In this document: in pieces, positions 8,924 through 16,695 of the stretch
Layout of the letters: each line of letters opens with the position of its first letter
Position numbering within the stretch: position 1 is the first letter of the stretch
NCBI RefSeq assembly: GCF_001553785.1
Contig: NZ_LOJP01000001.1
Location: 5,297,925 to 5,361,924 of the forward strand
Direction of reading: 5' to 3'
DNA: 64,000 nucleotides
Source: Actinoplanes sp. TFC3
GTDB lineage: Bacteria > Actinomycetota > Actinomycetes > Mycobacteriales > Micromonosporaceae
The notes under the pieces: generated by a model
The model's database searches: none
What the model saw: only the letters and a program-made list of their open reading frames with translations
Told to the model about the DNA's origin: nothing
Position numbers and translations under genes: made by a program

Positions 8924-9323
8924 GGTCTCCAGTATGCCGGACCTCCCGAGCCGTCGATGGCCGGTGGAACAGCGTGAGGACATGGCGACCCCGTCTCGTC
9001 GAGCCTGGGACCCCATCGCTGATGGTCAATGAACCGTCCCGGCGGGCGGCTTCGGGTTCCGGAACTTCGCACATTGCGGCGACGTGCCCGGCCCGGCGGG
9101 CTCCGATCGACAGCAGCGCGACCTGCGGGTCTTTCATCACGTCCCGGTGAAACCTGGCGGGAACATTGCTGAGAAAGCGCTTCCCGACCTGTGACCAGGC
9201 ATTGACACCCATGCAACGGGGAGTTCACAGTGGCGTACCAAAGAGCGCTTTCTCCCCTCTTGTAAGCGCTCTGTAACACCAACGTCACATCCCCCACTTC
9301 TTGATTCCCCGCAAGGAGGACCC
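8924..9323. promoter_or_regulatory. Gene-free region with three LacI-type operator candidates before GH16 glucanase
   Basis: Three sites centred on AGCGCT stand ahead of the glucanase: cores at 9176-9181 (within GAGAAAGCGCTTCCC), 9244-9249 (AAGAGCGCTTTCTC) and 9265-9270 (GTAAGCGCTCTGT). A TTGACA at 9202-9207 is a plausible -35 between sites one and two, with only a weak -10 near 9225. Spacing of repressor sites around and below the promoter suits repression by the LacI protein encoded at 12517. The same core occurs in a perfect palindrome upstream of the GH64 gene. The left part (8924-9170) shows nothing else I recognise. Confidence 0.6.
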
Positions 9324-11087
9324 ATGAGGATCCGCACCAGAGCTGACACAACCGGCAGCAAGATCCATTCGAGAACAGGACCAACGGCGCGCAGAAAGCT
9401 CCGCCTCACCACCCTCGGCGCAGCCCTGATCGCCCTGCTCGGCGCGTACTTCGTGGCCACCACGGGCAGCGCCTCGGCCGCCGAGACCATCGTGTCGCAG
9501 GGCAAGCCGACAACTGCCTCGTCGGCGGAATGGGAGGGTACCCCCGCCTCCGCCGCCACCGACGGCAACGCCGGCACCCGCTGGTCGAGCGCGTTCTCCG
9601 CCTCCCCGCAGTGGCTGCAGGTGGACCTGGGCTCCACCATGGCGATCACCCGCGTCAACCTGAACTGGGAGAACGCGTTCGCCAACGCCTTCACCGTGCA
9701 GCTGTCCACGAACGGCAGCACGTTCACCAACGCCACCGGCACGCTCAAGGGCAACGCCGGCGCGCAGAACATCACGGTCACAGGCAACGCGCGCTACGTG
9801 CGGCTCAATCTGACCGAACGCGCGCTCACGCTCTATGGCTACTCGCTGTGGGAATTCCAGGTGTACGCCGACGGCGCCGGCGGTCCCACCACGCCTCCCC
9901 CGGCCGGTGGTGCCACGCTGCTCTCCTACAACAAGCCCGCGTTCGCTTCGAGTGAGCAGAACGACGTCAACTGCAACCCGTGTACGGCGAACAAGGCGTT
10001 TGACCTCGACCCGGCCACGCGCTGGGCCACCAGCTCGACCACCGGCTGGGTCGACCCGGGCTGGATCTACGTCGACCTGGGGGCCACCGCGCAGATCAGC
10101 CGCGTCGAGCTGCAATGGGACCCGGCGTATGCGACCGCGTACAAGATTCAGGTTTCGCCGAACGCCTCCACCTGGACCGATATCTACTCGACCACGACCG
10201 GGCGGGGCTTCAAGGAGGTCCTGAACGTCAGCGGCACCGGGCGTTACGTGCGCCTGTACGGCACCGCGCGCGTCGGCCCGTACGGCTACTCGCTGTACGA
10301 CTTCAACGTCTACGGCACCGGCGGCGCCCCGAACACCCCGCCCGCCAAGCCCGCCGATCCCACGTTCCCGGCCACCCGGCTGGTCTTCCAGGACGAGTTC
10401 AACGACCCGGCCGGCACCAAGCCGAGCACCGCGAAGTGGACGTACGACCCGGGGGTGCCGCAGAACGGCGAGGTGCAGTACTACACCGAGAACAGCAACA
10501 ACGCGCAGATGAACGGGCAGGGTCAGCTGGTGATCGAGGCGCGCAAGGAAGCCTCGAACGGGCGCGACTACACCTCGGCGCGGATGAACACCAGCAACAA
10601 GTTCAGCTTCCAGTACGGCCGGGTCGAGGCCCGCATCAAGGTGCCCAAGGGCAACGGGCTGTGGCCGGCGTTCTGGATGATGGGCTCGGACTTCCTGGCG
10701 GGGCGCCCGTGGCCGTACAACGGCGAGGTCGACATCATGGAGGTCCTGGGGCGCAACACCAGCGAGGCCTACTCCACGCTGCACGCCCCGCAATACAACG
10801 GCGCCGGAGGGTACGGCCAGAAGTACGCCACCGTGGACCTGTCGCAGGACTTCCACGTCTGGGCGGCCGAGTGGGACAGCAAGGGCATCAAGTTCCTGCT
10901 CGACGGTCAGCAGGTCTTCTACGCCAGCAAGGCCACTGTCGAGGCGACCCGCGGCCCGTGGATCTTCGACCACCCGTTCTACATCATCCTCAACCTCGCG
11001 GTCGGCGGCGACTTCCCCGGCCCGATCGACGCTTCCACCCCGTTCCCCTCCCGGATGCTCGTCGACTACGTCCGCGTCTACCAGTGA
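9324..11087 (+). CDS. Secreted GH16 beta-1,3-glucanase with two discoidin-type carbohydrate-binding domains
   Basis: Secreted endo-beta-glucanase (laminarinase type), 587 residues. A long basic signal region ends in a hydrophobic stretch and SASA-AE around residue 52. Two F5/8 type C (discoidin/CBM32-like) domains follow at about 55-190 and 205-340, each with the ATDGNAGTRW- or AFDLDPATRW-type core, separated by Pro/Thr linkers. The C-terminal GH16 catalytic domain (about 350-587) holds the nucleophile/acid-base motif GEVDIMEV with E468, D470 and E473. ATG follows an AAGGAGGA ribosome-binding site at 9313-9320. Probably degrades fungal or algal beta-1,3-glucan outside the cell; chain specificity is inferred. 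Confidence 0.93.
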   Translation: MRIRTRADTTGSKIHSRTGPTARRKLRLTTLGAALIALLGAYFVATTGSASAAETIVSQGKPTTASSAEWEGTPASAATDGNAGTRWSSAFSASPQWLQVDLGSTMAITRVNLNWENAFANAFTVQLSTNGSTFTNATGTLKGNAGAQNITVTGNARYVRLNLTERALTLYGYSLWEFQVYADGAGGPTTPPPAGGATLLSYNKPAFASSEQNDVNCNPCTANKAFDLDPATRWATSSTTGWVDPGWIYVDLGATAQISRVELQWDPAYATAYKIQVSPNASTWTDIYSTTTGRGFKEVLNVSGTGRYVRLYGTARVGPYGYSLYDFNVYGTGGAPNTPPAKPADPTFPATRLVFQDEFNDPAGTKPSTAKWTYDPGVPQNGEVQYYTENSNNAQMNGQGQLVIEARKEASNGRDYTSARMNTSNKFSFQYGRVEARIKVPKGNGLWPAFWMMGSDFLAGRPWPYNGEVDIMEVLGRNTSEAYSTLHAPQYNGAGGYGQKYATVDLSQDFHVWAAEWDSKGIKFLLDGQQVFYASKATVEATRGPWIFDHPFYIILNLAVGGDFPGPIDASTPFPSRMLVDYVRVYQ

Positions 11088-11133
11088 GCCGGCCCGCCGG
11101 CCCCTGCCGCTGACCTGACGACCGCATCCACCT

Positions 11134-11166
11134 CGCCGGAGCAGGGCCCCCATCCCTGCTCCGGCG
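11134..11166 (+). terminator. Intercistronic hairpin between GH16 and DUF1996 genes
   Basis: Perfect 13-bp inverted repeat: arms 11134-11146 and 11154-11166 around a 7-base loop, with no T-tract. It sits between the GH16 stop and the DUF1996 ribosome-binding site. It could attenuate read-through or protect the upstream message; a full terminator role is uncertain. Confidence 0.5.
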
Positions 11167-11185
11167 CACCAACCTAGGAGAGCCG

Positions 11186-12445
11186 ATGCGCAGAAAGAGC
11201 GTCACCCTCGCCGCCATCCTGATCATCTTCCTCGGTTTGACCCCGACCAGCGCCAACGCCGCCGACGGCATCATCTCCACCGGCAAGGCGGCCACCGCGT
11301 CGTCCACCGAATCGGCTGCTTTCCCGGCTGCCAACGCCGTCGACGGCAACGCCGGCACCCGCTGGTCCAGCGCCTTCGCCGACCCGCAGTGGCTGCAGAT
11401 CGATCTCGGGGCCGCGGCCACCGTCTCGTCGGTCGTACTCGATTGGGAAACCGCGTACTCGCGGACGTACAGCATCAAGATCTCTTCGAACGGCACCTCC
11501 TGGACCACCCTCAGGAGCAACCTCACCGGCGCGACCGGCCGTCAGACGGTCGCGGTCTCGGGGTCCGGACGCTACGTCCGGATGGAATCGACGGCACGTG
11601 CCACGCAGTGGGGGGTCTCGCTGGCTGAATTCGAGGTGTACGGCCAAGGCGGCGCGCCCACGACTCCCCCCGCAATCCCGCCCGGAGCCGTTCGCGTGGC
11701 GGAATTCCTGGCCGACTGCCCGGCAAGTCACCGGCTGCCCGACGACCCGATCATCTTCCCGAACATGCCGGGTGCCTCGCACATGCACAGCTTCTTCGGC
11801 AGCGAGACAACCAAGGCCAGCACCACGGTCACCGACCTGATCAACGCCAACAGCAACTGCAACCCGTCGATCGACAAGTCGGCGTACTGGATTCCGACGT
11901 TCTACAACAACAATGTGCCGGTCGAACCCACCACCGGGGTGTTCTACTACCTCGGCGAGGGCGTGAGCGACCAGCTGATCGCCCAGACCCAGCCGTTCCC
12001 GGTGGGCCTGCGCATCGTGGCCGGCAACGCCAAGGCCACCGGGCCGCAGGACAACACGATCTCGCGCTGGTCGTGCCTGGGCGCCGGGGAGGTCAACCCG
12101 TCGCACGACTTCGTCACCTGCCCGCCCGGGTCGATGCTGGAGTCCTACCTCGACTTCCCGCACTGCTGGGACGGGGTGAACCTGGACTCTGCCGATCACA
12201 AGAGCCACATGGCGTACCCGGTGGGCAACGCGTGCCCGGCCAGCCACCCGGTGGTCGTGCCGAAGCTGCGCCAGGTCATGCGTTACCCGGTCAACGGCAA
12301 CCCGGCCGGCTTCCGGCTCGCCTCGGGCGCCGGGTACACGATGCACGGCGACTTCTTCAACGCGTGGCCGGCCGATGAGATGGCCCGCCGGGTCACCGAT
12401 TGCATCCGCGTCATCGTCAAGTGCGGCACGAACGGCCGTCCGTAA
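11186..12445 (+). CDS. Secreted discoidin-DUF1996 protein
   Basis: Secreted protein of 419 residues. Signal peptide MRRKSVTLAAILIIFLGLTP ending near ANAA-DG (about residue 27), an F5/8 type C carbohydrate-binding domain (about 28-155, NAVDGNAGTRWSSAF) closely similar to the first discoidin domain of the preceding glucanase, then a DUF1996 domain with HMHSFFG, FPHCWDGVNLDS and DHKSHMAYP. DUF1996 proteins are secreted and often accompany polysaccharide-degrading enzymes; a biochemical activity is not established to my knowledge. AGGAGA precedes the ATG. The shared binding domain and position suggest the same insoluble glucan target as the GH16 enzyme. Confidence 0.88.
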   Translation: MRRKSVTLAAILIIFLGLTPTSANAADGIISTGKAATASSTESAAFPAANAVDGNAGTRWSSAFADPQWLQIDLGAAATVSSVVLDWETAYSRTYSIKISSNGTSWTTLRSNLTGATGRQTVAVSGSGRYVRMESTARATQWGVSLAEFEVYGQGGAPTTPPAIPPGAVRVAEFLADCPASHRLPDDPIIFPNMPGASHMHSFFGSETTKASTTVTDLINANSNCNPSIDKSAYWIPTFYNNNVPVEPTTGVFYYLGEGVSDQLIAQTQPFPVGLRIVAGNAKATGPQDNTISRWSCLGAGEVNPSHDFVTCPPGSMLESYLDFPHCWDGVNLDSADHKSHMAYPVGNACPASHPVVVPKLRQVMRYPVNGNPAGFRLASGAGYTMHGDFFNAWPADEMARRVTDCIRVIVKCGTNGRP

Positions 12446-12503
12446 TGACCTCCTCAGCCGCCGGGGCGGGCCGCTCCGGCGGCTGGGGAGTCCGTGACGC
12501 TGC

Positions 12504-12509
12504 TATAAC
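12504..12509 (+). promoter_or_regulatory. -10 element for probably leaderless LacI gene
   Basis: TATAAC lies seven bases before the ATG at 12517, so transcription would start at or next to the start codon. No ribosome-binding site precedes that ATG, which fits a leaderless transcript. No convincing -35 is seen. Confidence 0.5.
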
Positions 12510-12516
12510 AGTTCCC

Positions 12517-13563
12517 ATGAGCAGCCGCGGCGGCCGCGGGGGCCAGCACCCGACGATGGATCAGGTCGCCGAGGCCGCCGGCGTGTCCCGGGCCACGGTC
12601 TCGCGGGTGATAAACGGCGCGCCCACCGTCGACGCGAAGATCCGCGAGATGGTCCAGCGGGCCATCGCCGCAACCGGTTACGTCCCCAATGTCGCCGCCC
12701 GCTCGCTGGTCACCCGCAAGTCGAACTCGGTGGCGCTGGTGATCTCCGAGCCGGACCGCCCGCACGACTCGTCGTTTCTCAACCGGATCTTCACCGACCC
12801 CTACTTCGGCCGGATCACCGCCGGGGCCACCGGGGCGCTGCGCCCGCACGACATCCACCTGGTGATCATCCCGACCGACTCGGCCGACCATCACCACGTG
12901 CTGCGCTACCTGCGCCAGGGCCACGTCGACGGGGTGCTGCTGATCAGCAGCCACGAGCAGGATCCGCTGCCCCGCCAGGTGCACGACCTCGGCATCCCGG
13001 CGGTGGTGTCGGCGCGCCCGGCGGTGCCGCTGGCCACCAGCTTCGTCGACGTCGATCAGCGCCTCGGCGCCCGGCTCGCCGCCGAGCACCTGCTGGCCCG
13101 GGGCTGCCAGCGGCTGGCCACGATCAGCGGGCCGCTCGACATTCCGTCGGGGCAGGACCGGCTCGAGGGCTTCCGGTCGTACCTGGCCGAGCGTGGGTTC
13201 GCCGAGGTGCCGATGGTGGAGGGCGACTTCACCCGGCACGGCGGGGAGGAAGGGGCGCGGCGGCTGCTGGGGTCGTACCCGGATCTCGATGGTCTGTTCG
13301 TGGGTAACGACCTGATGGCCGAGGGGGCGTTGGGTGCGGTGCAGGATCTCGGTCGCCGGGTGCCGGGGGATCTCGCGGTGGTGGGCTTCGACGACAGCGG
13401 CGCCGCCCTGGAGTGCCGCCCGCTGCTGACCACGATCCGCCAGCCGGTCGAGGAGATGGCCGCGGAGATGGCCGAGATGCTGCTCGCCCAGATCAACTCG
13501 CCGGGGCGGTTACCGCGCTCGGTGACGTTCCAGCCCACCCTCGTCGTCCGAGAGTCAGCGTGA
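12517..13563 (+). CDS. LacI-family transcriptional repressor
   Basis: 348 residues. An N-terminal LacI helix-turn-helix reads MDQVAEAAGVSRATVSRVIN and is followed by a periplasmic-binding-protein-like sensor domain (DGLFVGNDLMAEGALGAV, VVGFDDSGAALECRPLLTT). The ATG at 12517 is chosen over the upstream in-frame ATG at 12400 because the latter lies inside the DUF1996 gene and because a TATAAC stands seven bases upstream of 12517. LacI proteins of this kind bind CG-centred palindromes; AGCGCT sites sit before the GH16 and GH64 glucanases in this window, so it most likely represses glucan use until an oligosaccharide arrives. Its stop overlaps the next GTG. Confidence 0.92.
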   Translation: MSSRGGRGGQHPTMDQVAEAAGVSRATVSRVINGAPTVDAKIREMVQRAIAATGYVPNVAARSLVTRKSNSVALVISEPDRPHDSSFLNRIFTDPYFGRITAGATGALRPHDIHLVIIPTDSADHHHVLRYLRQGHVDGVLLISSHEQDPLPRQVHDLGIPAVVSARPAVPLATSFVDVDQRLGARLAAEHLLARGCQRLATISGPLDIPSGQDRLEGFRSYLAERGFAEVPMVEGDFTRHGGEEGARRLLGSYPDLDGLFVGNDLMAEGALGAVQDLGRRVPGDLAVVGFDDSGAALECRPLLTTIRQPVEEMAAEMAEMLLAQINSPGRLPRSVTFQPTLVVRESA

Positions 13564-14255
13564 GCGACCTGCTGATCAACCTGCTGGCCAGCATCATCGC
13601 GGGAACAGCGGTCTGGCTCGCCCAGTTCGGCCTGCGCCGGCGCCATCTGGAGCAGAAGCGGGGGTTTTTCGGCCTGACCGCCAACGGGTCGAGCCTGCTG
13701 GTGACCGGGCGGCATTTCTCCTCCCCGAGCGAGCACAGCGTGCACCGGCGTGACGTGTCGGCGCTGGTCGAGCTGGCCACCGTGGTCCGCGAGTGCGGCG
13801 GCCGGGCAGATCTCGTCGGAGGCGCCGATCTGCGCGAGGAGTTGGGCCGGGTCAGCGAGTTCTGCGTGGGTGGGCCGGCTACCAACCCGCGCGCGGTGGT
13901 GCATCTGCGCACCGCGCTGCGCGGCGTCACCTACGCGGGCCGCAATCTGAGTGTGGGTGGTGTCGACTACGCCAACGACGCCGAGAACCGCTATGCCATC
14001 CTCACCCGGTTCTTCGCGCCGGTGGGTGGTCGGCCGGTGTTCTACCTGGGCGGACTGAGTTCCGAGGGCAACCTGGCTGCCGCCCGGTATCTGGCGAAGG
14101 AGCATGCGGCGCTGCTTCGGACGTACGGGATGAGTAGCGCCTTCTGCCTGGTCTTGCGCGTTCGGGAGCCGGAGGCCTACGGGACCGACTTCACCGAAGT
14201 GGTCGCGGACGTGAGCGATGTCGCGTTCCTTGCGCCGCCAAGCGGAGAAGGATGA
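13560..14255 (+). CDS. Hypothetical protein with N-terminal membrane helix
   Basis: 231 residues from the GTG at 13560, which overlaps the LacI stop (GTGA). The first ~20 residues (LLINLLASIIAGTAVWLAQF) form one membrane anchor followed by a basic stretch. The remainder is soluble: VVRECGGRADLVGG, VGGPATNPRAVVHLRTAL and RPVFYLGGLSSEGNLAAARYL. The GGPxxN element is common in uncharacterised actinobacterial sensor-like proteins, but I do not recognise the family and assign no function. Coupling with the regulator may only reflect compact packing. Confidence 0.7.
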   Translation: MSDLLINLLASIIAGTAVWLAQFGLRRRHLEQKRGFFGLTANGSSLLVTGRHFSSPSEHSVHRRDVSALVELATVVRECGGRADLVGGADLREELGRVSEFCVGGPATNPRAVVHLRTALRGVTYAGRNLSVGGVDYANDAENRYAILTRFFAPVGGRPVFYLGGLSSEGNLAAARYLAKEHAALLRTYGMSSAFCLVLRVREPEAYGTDFTEVVADVSDVAFLAPPSGEG

Positions 14256-14259
14256 GGAC

Positions 14260-14904
14260 ATGGACATTCTTGTTGCGGGCGGGCACGGCAAGATCGCGCT
14301 GCGCCTGCTGAAGCTGCTGACCGATCAGGGACACACCGCGCGCGGGCTGATCCGCAAGCCCGAGCAGGCCGATGAGCTGAGGGCCGTCGGCGCGGTGCCG
14401 GTGCTCGGCGATCTGGAGAACGACGAATCGCTCGAAGCCCCGGTGCAGGGCGCCGATGCCGTGGTGTTCGCGGCGGGTGCCGGACCGGGCAGTGGCGACG
14501 CACGCAAGCGGACGGTCGATCTGGGTGGTGCCGTCAAGCTGGCCGATGCGGCGATCAAGACCGGGGCGCGACGGTACGTTCTCATCTCCTCGATCGGCGC
14601 CGACCGCCCCGATTCGGCCGGTGACTCCATGCGCGCCTATCTGCAGGCCAAGGCCGAGGCGGACGACTATGTCCGCGGCACCGGGCTGGACTACACGATC
14701 GTGCGGCCCGGCTCGCTGACCGATGATCCCGGCACCGGCCTGGTCATCGCCAGCACGCGGCTGGGCAACCGCGGCCCGATCCCGCGCGACGACGTGGCCG
14801 CGGTGCTGGCCGCCACGCTGACCACGCCCGCAACCATCGGCGTAACCTTCGAGGTCTTCGCCGGGGACACCCCTGTTGAGCAGGCCCTCACCGGGCTTGC
14901 CTGA
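14260..14904 (+). CDS. NAD(P)-binding SDR-like protein (atypical SDR)
   Basis: 214 residues from the ATG at 14260 (AGGATGAGGAC upstream). N-terminal dinucleotide-binding motif VAGGHGKIALRLLK, then DAVVFAAGAG and YVLISSIGAD, followed by AYLQAKAEADDYVRGTGLDY where the extended SDR YxxxK is replaced by a Y/K arrangement typical of atypical SDRs (NmrA/HSCARG-type). Such proteins are often NADPH sensors or flavin/biliverdin reductase-like enzymes. Substrate unknown. The upstream in-frame start at 14218 would overlap the previous gene and is less likely. Confidence 0.82.
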   Translation: MDILVAGGHGKIALRLLKLLTDQGHTARGLIRKPEQADELRAVGAVPVLGDLENDESLEAPVQGADAVVFAAGAGPGSGDARKRTVDLGGAVKLADAAIKTGARRYVLISSIGADRPDSAGDSMRAYLQAKAEADDYVRGTGLDYTIVRPGSLTDDPGTGLVIASTRLGNRGPIPRDDVAAVLAATLTTPATIGVTFEVFAGDTPVEQALTGLA

Positions 14905-14935
14905 TCACGGTACTCTCCTCCTGCTTCCCCCAAGC

Positions 14936-14986
14936 TTTCCACAAGGGACGTTTTACCTCCCGCTCTCCACCTGTTTCCACAAGGGA
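14936..14986 (+). repeat. 13-bp direct repeat in leader of exporter operon
   Basis: TTTCCACAAGGGA occurs at 14936-14948 and again at 14974-14986, 38 bp apart, between the SDR stop and the adaptor lipoprotein start. No function is known; the pairing suggests a binding site for a direct-repeat-recognising regulator such as a response regulator. Confidence 0.45.
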
Positions 14987-15019
14987 GGACCTCGTCCTGC
15001 TCTCCATGGAGGAGACCGA

Positions 15020-16009
15020 GTGTTGCTGTTCCGAGCGGGTGCCGTGGTGGCGGCCGCGGCACTGCTGGCCGGGTGCACGTCGGCCGCCAGCCAGGCCGAG
15101 ACGCCCGGTCTCGATCCGCGCGGCACGGTGTTCACCACCGTCAAGCCGGTCAAGCAGGATCTGACCAACCGGATCTCGCTGACCGGCAAGGTGACGATCG
15201 ACCCGGTGTTCGGCATCGTCGCCCCGGCCGGCGGTGAGCTGCGCTACCTCGAACGCCAGCCCACCAAGACCCCGGTGAAGCGGCTGACCTGGGTGGCCAC
15301 CGTGTGGGAGCACGACCAGGCGCACCGGGTGCAGATCCCCAAGGGGTCCACGCTCGCCGGCCGGCTGCTCGACGATCACGCCAAGGTCGCCAAGGGCATG
15401 CCGGTGATCTCGGCGAAGCACGCCGGTTACGGGATCGTCGCGGACATCAGCAGCGACCTGGCGTACCGGATCTCCGGCGACCCCGAGTCGGTGCAGGGGC
15501 AGATCCAGAACGGTCCCGGGCCGTTCAAGTGCAAGCCGCTGGGCACGATCGCGGCGCTGCCCGAGGGTACGATCCCGGCGCCGCCGACCACCGCCCCGAC
15601 CACCCCGGCCCCGGGCGCCTCGGGGGCACCGGCGGCACCGGCGGCACCGCCCGCCGCCGACGAACCCACCCCGGCCGGGGGTTCGGACGCCACCGGCATC
15701 CGGATGGTGTGCATCGCCCCGGACGAGGTGCCGCTGATCAACGGCGCCTCGGTCACCCTCGACGTGGTCACCGACAAGGCCTCGAAGGTGCTGGTGCTGC
15801 CGGTCGAGGCGGTCGCCGGCACCAAGAGCCACGGCAAGGTCGACGTGGTCGGCGCGGATCGTGAGCGCAAGACCGTCGACGTCACGCTGGGCCTGACCGA
15901 CGGCAAGGTCATCGAGATCAAGAAGGGGCTGACCGGCTCGGAGGACATCGCCGTACCCGGCCCCGACCTGCCCGCCGCCCCCGAGGGTGCCGGCGAGGCC
16001 ACCGGATGA
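15020..16009 (+). CDS. MacA-like adaptor lipoprotein of ABC exporter
   Basis: Predicted lipoprotein of 329 residues from the GTG at 15020 (GGAGGAG at 15008-15014), signal LLFRAGAVVAAAALLAGC with lipobox LAGC. The mature part has the features of a periplasmic-adaptor-like protein of Gram-positive MacAB exporters: a beta-barrel start (KPVKQDLTNRISLTGKV), a Pro/Ala-rich central linker and a C-terminal membrane-proximal-like region with VLVLPVEAVAGT and GLTDGKVIEIKKGL. ATGA-type overlap with the ATPase gene. It likely links the permease to an extracellular substrate; the substrate is not evident. Confidence 0.82.
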   Translation: MLLFRAGAVVAAAALLAGCTSAASQAETPGLDPRGTVFTTVKPVKQDLTNRISLTGKVTIDPVFGIVAPAGGELRYLERQPTKTPVKRLTWVATVWEHDQAHRVQIPKGSTLAGRLLDDHAKVAKGMPVISAKHAGYGIVADISSDLAYRISGDPESVQGQIQNGPGPFKCKPLGTIAALPEGTIPAPPTTAPTTPAPGASGAPAAPAAPPAADEPTPAGGSDATGIRMVCIAPDEVPLINGASVTLDVVTDKASKVLVLPVEAVAGTKSHGKVDVVGADRERKTVDVTLGLTDGKVIEIKKGLTGSEDIAVPGPDLPAAPEGAGEATG

Positions 16010-16695
16010 GCGCGCTGATCGAGCTCGACGGCATCACCAAGATCCTCAAGGGTCAGCAGGAGCCGCGGACCATCCTGTCCGGCGTCGACCTGCAGGTGCA
16101 CGAGGGGCACAGCATGGCGATCGTCGGGCGCTCCGGCTCCGGCAAGAGCACGCTGCTGAGCATCCTCGGGCTGTTCGACCGCCCCGACGAGGGCCGCTAC
16201 CTGCTGGCCGGTCAGGACATCACCCGGCTGCCCGAGCGCAAGGCGGCCAAGCTGCGCAGCTCGCACTTCGGGTTCGTCTTCCAACGCTTCTTCCTGCTCA
16301 AGCATCTGACGGCGGCCCAGAACGTGTCGATGGCGCTGGTGAACGGGCAGGGCTGGCTGCCGCGCCGGGACCGCCGCGCCCGGGTGCTGGAGGCCCTCGA
16401 CCGGGTCGGCATCGCGCACCTGGCCAAGAACCGCCCGGCCCGGATGTCCGGTGGCGAGCAGCAGCGGGTGGCCATCGCCCGCGCGCTCGTACGCAACCCG
16501 CGGATCCTGCTCGCCGACGAACCCACCGGCGCGCTGGACACCGAGACCGGCACCGCGGTGATCGAGGCACTGCTCGGCGCGACCACCCGCGGCTGCGCGC
16601 TGGTCCTGGTCACCCACGACCGCGACCACGCCGCCCGGATGGACCGCACCCTCGACCTGGTCGACGGCGTGCTGACCGCGCGGGTGCCCTCGTGA
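16006..16695 (+). CDS. MacB/LolD-type ABC transporter ATPase
   Basis: ABC ATPase of 229 residues with Walker A GRSGSGKST, Q-loop VFQRFFLL, signature MSGGEQQRVAIARAL, Walker B ILLADEPTGALD and switch His in LVTHDRDHA. Belongs to the MacB/LolD/FtsE group that works with FtsX-like permeases. ATGA overlap with the adaptor gene upstream and GTGA overlap with the permease downstream, so the three genes form one coupled exporter operon. Probably powers export or extraction of a peptide, lipid or drug. Confidence 0.93.
   Translation: MSALIELDGITKILKGQQEPRTILSGVDLQVHEGHSMAIVGRSGSGKSTLLSILGLFDRPDEGRYLLAGQDITRLPERKAAKLRSSHFGFVFQRFFLLKHLTAAQNVSMALVNGQGWLPRRDRRARVLEALDRVGIAHLAKNRPARMSGGEQQRVAIARALVRNPRILLADEPTGALDTETGTAVIEALLGATTRGCALVLVTHDRDHAARMDRTLDLVDGVLTARVPS

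Noticed and set aside
9285..11153. 622-codon open frame on the minus strand opposite the GH16 gene
   Set aside because: A high-GC antisense shadow (Arg/Gly/Val-rich, no domain); the plus-strand frame has signal peptide, binding and catalytic motifs.
14945..14953. GGGACGTTT half-site like the AICE switch repeat
   Set aside because: Single half-site 40 kb away outside the element with no partner arm; chance is the simplest explanation.
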